Source: Mactra quadrangularis
Lineage: Eukaryota > Mollusca > Bivalvia > Venerida > Mactridae
DNA: 64,000 nucleotides
Assembly (NCBI GenBank): GCA_025267735.1
Contig: CM046293.1
Location: forward strand, 13,230,560 to 13,294,559
Reading direction: 5' to 3'
A model generated the notes under the pieces. It was not told the DNA's origin. It ran no database searches and worked only from the letters and a program-made list of their open reading frames with translations. The translations under genes and the position numbers were made by a program. This document shows, one piece after another, positions 59,201 through 64,000 of this stretch (positions are counted from its first letter, which is position 1; each line of letters starts with the position of its first letter).

Positions 59201-62200
59201 TAATCTTAAATGTTGATAATTTCTTAAAAAAAATTGTATATAAAGCTATTATTTGTAAAGAAAGTCTTGATTTATAAAATGAAATTAAAATACTTTAATT
59301 TAAGATGGGTTGTATTTGGGAATATCCATTACAGGCTTGACGACTGACTAGACTTGGGGACAACTTTGACACCCATTCTTTAAAAGCCCTTGTCAGAATG
59401 ACAAATTTGAGAAATTTCAGATGAAGTTAACAGTCAGGCCAATCTACCCTAGCAATGCTAGGGTTATGACTTTGATTTTAGTATTTCTGCATATATTATT
59501 GTATTACCATTTATAAACTAAAACCGAATATATATAATTCCCAGTTATTTTAGATTAATATATAATATTACTGTATTTGTATATTTCAGTATTTGCTTGT
59601 CTTGGATTTTTATCGCCAGCTAATAGAGGAGCATTAATGACCTGTGCCTTGGTATTATATGTATGTTTAGGTACACCAGCAGGCTATGTATCGGCTAGAT
59701 TATATAAAAGTAGGTGGTTACTTCATTTATCTTGTGAGCTTAATACAACACTGCTCTTACTTATTATACCCCCGCTTCGAAGAAGAGGGGGGTATACTGT
59801 TTTACCCTTGTCCGTGCGTGCGTGCGTCCGTCCGTTACGAAATTTCCGTCACAGTTTTCTCAGCAACTATAACATGCAGCAGCCTAATACTTTGCACATT
59901 GCTTTATCCCATAGTCCCATGTGGTGTAAAGCGATTTCATGCTCCTTGCTCATCTACTTCCTGTTTGTCGCATATTTTTAGATTTTGGCGGGGGTATCAC
60001 TAGTGAGCATTAGCTCACAGATTTACTTGTTTTATTTCATTTCTAGAAATAGTTCTTGTATATTTCAAATTCGTTAACTTAATTCAATACTTCTCTAACT
60101 CATTTTATTCTAAAAATCACTTTTTGCATAGTTCCATAGTTACTGTGTATTTCACTTTGGTTCAGTAACTGACTATAAAACTAGGTCACTATTTTAATAT
60201 ATGGCTATATGATGTTTTTATCAAAAATAGATAAACCATGTATTTTTGGATGGCACTGTATGATATTACATAATTTTCTTAAATTTTCCATACCTTTTAA
60301 GTTCTATTCATATATACATATTTTATTTAAATTTTACAGCATTTGGAGGTGAAAGATGGAAGTTCAATGTTTTATGTACATCATTTTTATGTCCAGGGTA
60401 ACTATAGATTTTTTTGTTGTATCAAAATTCTCCATGTCTTACACTCATTGCCTTAATCCATTCTCCCTGAGCCTGGGACTATTAAATTTGGTTCAGGCTG
60501 GTGATAATTGATTCAGGCTTGTGAAAATAAATAATTTCTTATATTTGTGCAAATTGATAATTTTCACATTACTTTGAAATGTAATTATTAGGCTAGGGCA
60601 ATAGAAAATTCAAGGTAATGACTGGTTTAAGAGATTATAAAGCTTAAAGACTTGTTGTCTAGTGTCACACATAAACAATTATTCAGAGTACTTTGATTTT
60701 TATTTGATTCAACAATGGTTAATTAATTTTTGTTCATGTCATTTATATTTAATGTTTACTAGGGCTATATTTTCAACGCAATCTGAGGGCTCTACATTAA
60801 AGGTTGTCTAATTGCTCCTGACTACCTATTTTGGGTTTTTGGCAACTTGCTACTGTTAGTAAACACTAGGTTCTGACATGTAAATCATATACATGGTCAT
60901 CCAACTGGGCAACCTAGTTTAACATTAGTCTTAAGCCCGGCAAGTTATTGTATATATCAGTTGTAGCTTTAGTGAAGTAATACCGTCAACCTTTATAATA
61001 ATGATTACAATTGGATGGTTCAGCCCAAAACTAGTTTACAATTTTCCTTATGTATGTAGTTATAATAGTTTTTTGCTGACTAATCAACATGCTTTGTTTT
61101 AAGTGATTTCTTTGCTTGTGCAAAATGTATAAACTGCTTGTTGTTGCATTGTATGTGTTTAAAACAGTGTCCAATTTACATTCATTTTGCCTGGTTTGAT
61201 TAAATGATTGGAACATGCCTTGCATGTGGATTTTTACTAGTTTAGGAATTTTTTAACTTAACACCTATGTATTTATGTTCACAAGCTTGTCTTTATTTAA
61301 AAGTATTTATACTAGGTTGAATGCTAAATTAATGGTTATGTTACAAAGACCAGCAGACATAGCCTAGTTTTCACGGACCCTTGTCTAGTACTCACCTACC
61401 CTTCCTTAAGGCCAGCAACTTCTACAAAATACCTTATTGATGGAGGAAAATTGACGTTATTATTAACTTGAAAGAGTATAACCACTTGATTGGATTCAAA
61501 CTCATACATACCCCCCTTCAAAAACTGGATTCAAGTATTCCAGTGCCCTACCAACTGTGTTACTAACCCAGGTGCAGTTATCATATAAATGAATATATTG
61601 ATAATACATTTCAAATGTTTGTTTTCAGAATTGTTTTTGCCTTGTTTTTCATCTTAAATCTGGTATTATGGATTGAAGGATCGAGTGCAGCCATACCTTT
61701 CACTACTTTGATAGCACTTCTTGCTTTATGGTTTGGAATCTCAGTACCTCTTACTTTTGTTGGTGCATACTTTGGCTTCAAGAAACGAGTGAGTAATGTC
61801 TACTTTAAGCTTTTGTCTTTATAGTCTGGCAATTTGGGGCAAAGTTATACAAACCTAGATTTGAATAGCACAGAAAATGATGTTTTTTGATGTCGATTTG
61901 AAAATTGGTAGGTGCCACTCTGTAACCCTTTCTTATGTGCATTTTTGGAAATCAAGATGACATCGGCCACAATGAAGATGACAGCAATTCATTGAAATTA
62001 TGTGAAATTGCGTTATATTTTACAGTGTATGAATAAATTATCAGCATATTTAGAAATTGTGTATTACTATTAAGTAATAAAACAGTATAAAACAACATTT
62101 GCTAGTAATCTGTGCTATTCAAATCTTTGTTCATTCATACTATTAGCTGTACTGATTGTGATAGAGCTCTAGTTACAGCAGGGAGGTAGCAGATAGAGAC

Positions 62201-64000
62201 TGGTTGTATTTGTGAGATGCCCATTTTACCTGAAGTATTTCTATGCTAGGGGCACGCTTTTGTAAAAGAGGGGAGAATTGGGATGACTTCTGCATTCTAT
62301 TTTGCTTAGAACCATTCACAACTAACTTCTTTAATTTACCTGTAGATGAATAATGATAACCCTCTCTGCATTAAGAGAGAATATTGACTTTAACATGACA
62401 TCACTTCTTTGCTTTTGTGTGAAAGAACACATATAAGACTATAATAACATAAGTATTTGTAAATATTGACACTTTATAGCTTGGTTATCCAGAGAACAAT
62501 GAATTATCTTACTTATTTGTGTGTTGGCATAACACTTCTTGATCATTACTTAATCATTAAGGTTTTTTTGCAATATTTTATCTTAACTACTCAAGGATTT
62601 ACTTGAAAATGTAAAACATACACTCTAGACATCCCTTGGAAGGCCAATTTTCCAGTGGTATAAATGTAGTTTAATGAATTATGACCCTTGAGAAACATAA
62701 GTTATAGCTTTTCAAGCAGTGAAAATATTCACTTGAAATTTTAGTAATCTCTTGTCATTTATGTTTACACAAGCTTCCGAAATAGTTGATTGAAGTGTCC
62801 ATGGATTGCTCTTATTTCACAAGTACTGTAGATTGTATATTATACAGTTCTACTTCTATCAAAAGTAGAGTACTAATGCTTATCTATTCTTCTCTATGTC
62901 TCGTTCAATTAATCTATATTTATGTGTTTTTTTGAGGATCAAGATTACTCAACTTCTTTTGTATTTTGTTTACTGTATTTTACTTTATTTAAATCAACCA
63001 ATGAGAATGTTTGTTACATAATTTCAGCCAATTGAACATCCAGTAAGAACCAATCAGATTCCACGACAGATACCTGATCAATCTATCTACACTAAACCAC
63101 TACCAGGCATCATAATGGGTGGTGTATTACCATTTGGATGTATATTTATTCAACTTTTCTTCATTTTAAACAGTATCTGGTAAGTACACCAATATATTAA
63201 CATTTTGTTGAATAAAGAATTGTTTGACATGGAGTTATATTTCGTTTTTTCTTTAAAACATGTCTAAACATGAAGAATCTAACGGTGACTTAGTGTTCTT
63301 TTTGTCTAACGCACATGATATTGTATTAAAGTGTATTCAGTCACTGTGAAATTATTCAAACTTTGATGGTTGAGAAAAAATGAACTAAATGTTAAATGTG
63401 TTAAAAGCTGTTTACAAATTTGATGTTAAAAATTTTGTTAGACTGCCTTTGTTACTATTTCAATGTATTTTTCGATGTTCAGTTATAGGGTGTATAGTGA
63501 TGTAATCTACATTTTTTGCTTATAAGGTAACCACCACTCACATGCTTTGTGCCAATATCTCTTTCTAGAAAAATAATTGAAAAACATCATTTAGCAGATA
63601 AAGTATTTACTTATTCAGAACCTTGACCAACTCGCCTGAAGCCTGGAACTAGTAAAAATCGACCCAGGCTAATGAATATTACTCATTTCATATAATCATG
63701 CTTGTTGATAATTTGTTACTTTCTATATAAAATAATAAATAGTGCTAGTGGTTGAGAATATTTGAGGCCATGACTGAATCCTGCATTTACCTCGCCCATT
63801 TCTCGTCCATCAAGTTAGCTATTGTTATTTCCCTTGACAAAACAACATTTTATAACCAACTTATAGCAAAATTTCACATACGAAAATTTTAGTATTTTGA
63901 ATGTGCTGTTTTAATCAAAGACTTGAAATTAATGTTGAATATTTTCTATTTTCAGGTCTCAGCAGACATATTACATGTTTGGATTTTTGTTTCTTGTATT
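44069..64000 (+). CDS. TM9SF2: TM9SF2-like transmembrane 9 superfamily protein (15 coding exons seen, 3' end beyond window)
   Basis: Coding exons: 44069-44203, 47088-47155, 47464-47560, 51634-51761, 52501-52630, 53379-53521, 54318-54441, 56616-56695, 57589-57697, 58671-58803, 59590-59709, 60340-60397, 61629-61788, 63028-63179, 63956-64000+. All are GT-AG with consistent phases, giving 560 residues so far. A signal peptide (about 1-21) precedes [12 protein letters not shown]. The lumenal domain follows to about residue 300 ([42 protein letters not shown]). Then come the multi-pass segments, beginning with [20 protein letters not shown], with conserved [38 protein letters not shown] and [14 protein letters not shown]. 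The FYLPGLAP start and the overall match indicate TM9SF2 rather than TM9SF4. Human TM9SF2 has 663 residues, so the last ~100 (final membrane spans and the cytosolic tail, where the family has a COPI-type retention signal) lie outside. These proteins reside in Golgi/endosomes and affect glycosphingolipid and heparan sulfate synthesis (family knowledge). Confidence 0.96.
44618..44716. repeat. Short tandem repeat with GGACAAAACGGACCAT core (5 units)
   Basis: The core GACAAAACGGACCAT occurs five times with 0-7 base spacers (GACAAAACGG at 44621, 44637, 44659, 44680; last variant GGACAGAACGG at 44701). It lies in TM9SF2 intron 1, and its spacing is irregular. Possibly the subterminal repeat of an unrecognised transposon. 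Confidence 0.8.
44870..46200. repeat. Diverged tandem array (~4 units) interrupted by a transposon
   Basis: GGCTCGATTCTGTGGATATATT (44893), GGCTCGATTCCCGTGGATTA (45881), GGTTTGATTCCCGTCGATATATT (46016) and AACATTCCCGTCGAAAATATTG (46156) mark four units of about 130 bases. Each is followed by an AATAAAT/TTATTTT-rich half. The first unit is split by the element at 44939-45782, so the array predates that insertion. In TM9SF2 intron 1. Confidence 0.65.
44939..45782. mobile_element. Mutator-like foldback element with 9-bp target duplication
   Basis: The flanks carry a perfect 9-bp duplication TGCATACAG (44930-44938 and 45783-45791). The ends are GGTCCATGTATTTACCG and, inverted, CGGTAAATACATGGACC. 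Pairing continues for about 200 bases (AAATACAGTTGATAAATTAG / CTAATTTATCAACTGTATTT; AAACACGTTTAAATTTTGAA and its complement). Long terminal inverted repeats plus a 9-bp duplication are the MULE signature. No transposase, 844 bp. In TM9SF2 intron 1. Confidence 0.9.
46705..46805 (-). mobile_element. tRNA-derived SINE, group S2 (copy 4)
   Basis: The minus strand reads GCTAGCTTTTATGGAGACATG, then GTAGAGTGTCTGCTTACGAC and GCGGGTTTAAATCTCAG. Head and lead-in are shared with 11455-11575; the body is lost. In TM9SF2 intron 1. Confidence 0.72.
47088..47155 (+). CDS. TM9SF2: TM9SF2-like exon 2
   Basis: Encodes [20 protein letters not shown], matching the family's VNRLDSVE..LPYEY segment. Acceptor TTTTCAG|ACT, donor AA|GTAAGT (splits a Lys codon). 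Confidence 0.93.
47285..47390. mobile_element. hAT-like AGGGCTTGACA element fragment
   Basis: ATCAGGGGCAATCGGATAAA then CTTTAATGTCAAGCCCTG is the right end of the 28586-28912 type. The left part (GTTGCCTGAACCC) is degenerate. In TM9SF2 intron 2. Confidence 0.45.
47464..47560 (+). CDS. TM9SF2: TM9SF2-like exon 3
   Basis: Encodes [20 protein letters not shown] and [13 protein letters not shown], the strongly conserved ENLGQV.FGERI.PSPY core of the lumenal domain. Donor AAG|GTAAAA, phase 0. Confidence 0.95.
47794..50711. mobile_element. 2.9-kb foldback element with 9-bp target duplication and tandem-repeat arms
   Basis: ATTACAAAT is duplicated at 47785-47793 and 50712-50720. The ends AGGGGGGGTTGTTAATTT and AAATTAACAACCCCCCCT are perfect inverses. 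Pairing continues through ACCCCATTAACCCCCCTGTA / TACAGGGGGGTTAATGGGGT and ACGCCCAT / ATGGGCGT. Inside, each arm has ~170-bp tandem units marked by CCATTTTGAATTT: four in the right arm (49899, 50074, 50238, 50411) and two inverted in the left (about 48091, 48265). No transposase frame was seen. It fills most of TM9SF2 intron 3. The duplication length fits a Mutator-like group. Confidence 0.9.
51165..51458 (+). mobile_element. Hairpin-CTTGTT element, family B (copy 2)
   Basis: Starts TTAGCCGGATTTTTTCATCG. It ends with the perfect 8-bp hairpin TAATGTGG-TTT-CCACATTA (51429-51447) followed by CATTCCTTGTT. Full-length partner of 24614-24909. In TM9SF2 intron 3. Confidence 0.87.
51634..51761 (+). 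CDS. TM9SF2: TM9SF2-like exon 4
   Basis: Encodes [20 protein letters not shown] and, later, [16 protein letters not shown], matching the TCKLVC...KLEFLKK..LNYQHHW block. The two Cys are conserved. Acceptor CTACAG|CTG, donor TG|GTAAGA splits the Trp codon. Confidence 0.95.
52251..52484 (+). mobile_element. tRNA-derived SINE, group S1 (copy 2), abutting a splice acceptor
   Basis: CACCTGGCTGGTTCAAGCGG (decayed box A), ATAGGCTTGATTTCCAGG (box B region), GTTAACAGCTAAATCCAGAG and CATGAACAGTGAGTAGG, ending GGTGTTAAATCTTACTAAAAC. Same order as 10691-10997, with the middle about 70 bases shorter. The tail runs to within about 17 bases of TM9SF2 exon 5. Confidence 0.82.
52501..52630 (+). CDS. TM9SF2: TM9SF2-like exon 5
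   Basis: Completes HW then [20 protein letters not shown], the most conserved lumenal block ([11 protein letters not shown]). Further Cys at GCQV and SCVM. Acceptor TTTCAG|GATT, donor AGT|GTATGT. Confidence 0.95.
52787..52880. repeat. Foldback built from GGGACAACTTAACCC words
   Basis: GGGACAACTTAACCCAAAGA and CAACTCA on the left are answered by TGAGTTGTCCCAGC, TTTGGGTTGAGTT and GGGTTGAATTGTCCC on the right. Imperfect but extensive pairing. In TM9SF2 intron 5. Confidence 0.55.
52925..53115 (+). mobile_element. tRNA-derived SINE, group S6 (copy 1)
   Basis: GCAGGTTTGAATCCCACC is a box B-like start of the surviving part, followed by GGTTATACTCTTCCATTAAA, TTTCCTCCATTAATAATGTA, GGAGAAGTAGCCAGCCTTAG and GAGTACTGGTTATAGACAAG. 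The same word order occurs inverted at 61365-61575. Preceded by the palindrome GTTCACTAA-CATTCA-TTAGTGAAC. Confidence 0.7.
53379..53521 (+). CDS. TM9SF2: TM9SF2-like exon 6
   Basis: Encodes [20 protein letters not shown], matching the ERDTFYIFNHVDI family segment. It ends [10 protein letters not shown] before a split Ser codon. Acceptor TTTTCAG|TCT, donor AG|GTAAAT. Confidence 0.94.
53813..54169. mobile_element. MITE with CTTTAAAGGTACT ends
   Basis: CTTTAAAGGTACTCATTCACAG at the left and CTTAGTACCTTTAAAG at the right are inverted, and pairing extends inward (CAGATT / AATCAGTGA). The interior is AT-rich and non-coding, 357 bp. In TM9SF2 intron 6. Confidence 0.75.
54318..54441 (+). CDS. TM9SF2: TM9SF2-like exon 7
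   Basis: Encodes [20 protein letters not shown] and then [11 protein letters not shown], the end of the lumenal domain (IAYTYSVSF in the human protein). The acceptor TTTACAG|TATT was chosen because it restores the split Ser codon. Upstream frame from 54256 is intronic. Confidence 0.9.
54464..54734 (+). mobile_element. Hairpin-CTTGTT-type element, family D
   Basis: Starts TTTTTAGCTCAACTATTTGG and soon has TAGGGCTATCCTACTCAG. Both are related to the start of family A (AGCTCGACTTTACG, TAGAGCTCTCCTACTCG). It ends CTGAACTGCTCTTGTT. TTGCATAACT recurs twice inside. The 3' hairpin is weak. In TM9SF2 intron 7, starting 22 bases after the donor. Confidence 0.7.
56616..56695 (+). CDS. TM9SF2: TM9SF2-like exon 8
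   Basis: Encodes [20 protein letters not shown] then TSIQWF, matching the [30 protein letters not shown] family block at the lumen/membrane boundary. Acceptor TATAG|GAAG, donor AG|GTAATT. Confidence 0.95.
56930..57015. mobile_element. hAT-like element fragment
   Basis: AGCTGCCCAAATCCAAATGT, ATTGTCAGGGGTAGTAGGAC and ACCTTTAATGTAGAGC match the right half of the 28586/60784 type with many changes. Weak but ordered similarity. Confidence 0.35.
57059..57322 (+). mobile_element. Hairpin-CTTGTT element, family C (copy 1)
   Basis: Starts TTATACCCCCGCTTAGAAG, where ATACCCCC and GGGGGGTAT form a 5' hairpin. A CCGTCCGTCCG run follows. It ends with the perfect hairpin GTGAGC-ATTA-GCTCAC and then AGATTTACTTGTT. 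About 90 percent similar to 59764-60031. The 57025-57294 open frame is a reading of this element. In TM9SF2 intron 8. Confidence 0.9.
57589..57697 (+). CDS. TM9SF2: TM9SF2-like exon 9 (first membrane span)
   Basis: Encodes [20 protein letters not shown] then [17 protein letters not shown], nearly identical to the vertebrate protein. It is the first transmembrane helix and the following cytosolic loop. Donor TCA|GTAAGT. Confidence 0.96.
57781..57856. repeat. Short foldback, CAGGGGTGGATCCAG type
   Basis: CAGGGGTGGATCCAGAAG at the left, AGGGGGGTCCTAAATCCCCC in the middle and TGCTAGATCCTCCTATG at the right pair imperfectly. It resembles the ends at 42359-42606 brought together, as in a deletion-derived element. 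In TM9SF2 intron 9. Confidence 0.5.
58671..58803 (+). CDS. TM9SF2: TM9SF2-like exon 10
   Basis: Encodes [20 protein letters not shown] then [20 protein letters not shown], the conserved cytosolic [11 protein letters not shown] block and the next membrane span. Acceptor TTACAG|GAG, donor CTAG|GTATGA. Confidence 0.96.
59035..59195 (-). mobile_element. tRNA-derived SINE, group S4 (copy 3)
   Basis: The minus strand has AGGTTCCAGGTTCAAACCCC (box B), ACTAGAGGCAATGTTAAC and CCAGGTGTAAATGGGTAC, in the same order as 39375-39595. The head is decayed. In TM9SF2 intron 10. Confidence 0.72.
59590..59709 (+). CDS. TM9SF2: TM9SF2-like exon 11
   Basis: Encodes [20 protein letters not shown] then [19 protein letters not shown], another conserved membrane pair with the SPANRG loop. 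Donor A|GTAGGT. Read-through into the intron gives a false 134-residue frame that runs into the family C element. Confidence 0.95.
59764..60031 (+). mobile_element. Hairpin-CTTGTT element, family C (copy 2)
   Basis: TTATACCCCCGCTTCGAAGA start with CCCCCGCTTCGAAGAAGAGG hairpin, then a GTGCGTGCGTGCGTCCGTCC run. The end is the hairpin GTGAGC-ATTA-GCTCAC (60003-60018) plus AGATTTACTTGTT. In TM9SF2 intron 11, 54 bases after the donor. Confidence 0.9.
60340..60397 (+). CDS. TM9SF2: TM9SF2-like exon 12
   Basis: A 58-base exon encoding [20 protein letters not shown] (FGGEKWK.NVLLTSFLCPG in human). Acceptor TTACAG|CAT, donor GG|GTAACT. Too short to be noticed as an open frame. Confidence 0.93.
60784..60945. 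mobile_element. hAT-like element, AGGGCT...ends (short)
   Basis: GAGGGCTCTACATTAAAGGT and, at the right, ACATTAGTCTTAAGCCCGG with CCAACTGGGCAACCTAG, parallel the ends of 28586-28912 with many changes. Internal part shortened. In TM9SF2 intron 12. Confidence 0.45.
61365..61575 (-). mobile_element. tRNA-derived SINE, group S6 (copy 2)
   Basis: The minus strand head AACACAGTTGGTAGGGCACT (box A) and TGAGTTTGAATCCAATC (box B) is followed by GGTTATACTCTTTCAAGTTA, TTTTCCTCCATCAATAAGG, AAGTTGCTGGCCTTAAGG and GAGTACTAGACAAGGG, in the same order as 52925-53115. It lies about 55 bases before TM9SF2 exon 13. Confidence 0.8.
61629..61788 (+). CDS. TM9SF2: TM9SF2-like exon 13
   Basis: Encodes [20 protein letters not shown] then ending [16 protein letters not shown], two membrane helices around the conserved EGSSAAIPF and GAYFGFKK. 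Acceptor TTTTCAG|AATT, donor CGA|GTGAGT. Confidence 0.95.
63028..63179 (+). CDS. TM9SF2: TM9SF2-like exon 14
   Basis: Encodes [20 protein letters not shown] then [20 protein letters not shown], the cytosolic [13 protein letters not shown] loop and the next helix. Donor TG|GTAAGT splits the Trp codon. Confidence 0.96.
63241..63386. mobile_element. MITE family M3, copy 3 (degenerate)
   Basis: TTCGTTTTTTCTTTAAAACA at the left and GGTTGAGAAAAAATGAAC at the right, flanked by TA. AACATGAAGAATCTAACGGTG and CACTGTGAAATTATTC match the inner arms of 41561-41805. In TM9SF2 intron 14. Confidence 0.65.
63956..64000 (+). CDS. TM9SF2: TM9SF2-like exon 15 (truncated by window end)
   Basis: Completes the split Trp, then [14 protein letters not shown], matching [15 protein letters not shown] in the human protein. 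About 100 residues, including three or so membrane helices and the C-terminal tail, are beyond the window. Confidence 0.93.

Noticed and set aside
59577..59981. 134-residue open frame
   Set aside because: Its first 43 codons are TM9SF2-like exon 11. The rest is read-through past a good GTAGGT donor into a family C transposon, matching the same reading at 57025-57294.

Overview
This is an AT-rich, intron-bearing eukaryotic (animal) window. All introns I placed are GT-AG, the protein matches are to metazoan families, and the intergenic and intronic space is full of small non-autonomous transposons and tRNA-derived SINEs. The repeat style points to a lophotrochozoan, most likely a bivalve mollusc. 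That is an inference from repeat character and gene structure, not a species identification.

Three host protein genes are supported, all on the + strand. (1) A one-coding-exon gene at 13158-13679 encodes a small secreted, cysteine-rich protein with an FGF-binding-protein-like cysteine pattern and a very acidic tail. (2) An eight-coding-exon gene at 21577-32418 encodes an RNF168-type E3 ubiquitin ligase: an N-terminal C3HC4 RING, a basic patch, UMI/MIU1-like helices, a long disordered middle, and a C-terminal MIU2 plus LR-like motif. It is predicted to act in histone ubiquitination at DNA double-strand breaks. (3) A TM9SF2-type nonaspanin (transmembrane 9 superfamily) gene starts at 44069 and runs off the right edge. 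Fifteen coding exons give about 560 of an expected 660 or so residues. The three genes are not functionally linked; they are neighbours only.

Layout: 1-13.1 kb is gene-free and made of decayed repeats, foldback elements, a 21-bp minisatellite, MITEs and SINEs. The FGFBP-like gene sits at 13.1-13.7 kb. A 5'-truncated, mutated LINE lies on the minus strand at 14.4-17.8 kb. Foldback elements fill 18-20.3 kb. The RNF168-like gene occupies 21.5-32.4 kb, with introns holding a hAT-type element, two hairpin-ended families and a SINE. From 32.4 to 43.9 kb there is gene-free, repeat-rich DNA. From 43.95 kb to the end lies the TM9SF2-like gene with a recognisable housekeeping-type promoter.

The most unusual content is the mobile-element landscape. 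It includes two long-inverted-repeat elements with perfect 9-bp target duplications (Mutator-like signature) in introns 1 and 3 of the TM9SF2 gene, and a hAT-type element with a perfect 8-bp duplication. It also includes several families that end in a hairpin followed by CTTGTT, one of which makes up 296 of the 345 bases of an RNF168 intron. Finally, one SINE tail directly abuts a splice acceptor. At least six tRNA-derived SINE groups are present. No CRISPR array, rRNA or convincingly functional tRNA gene was seen.
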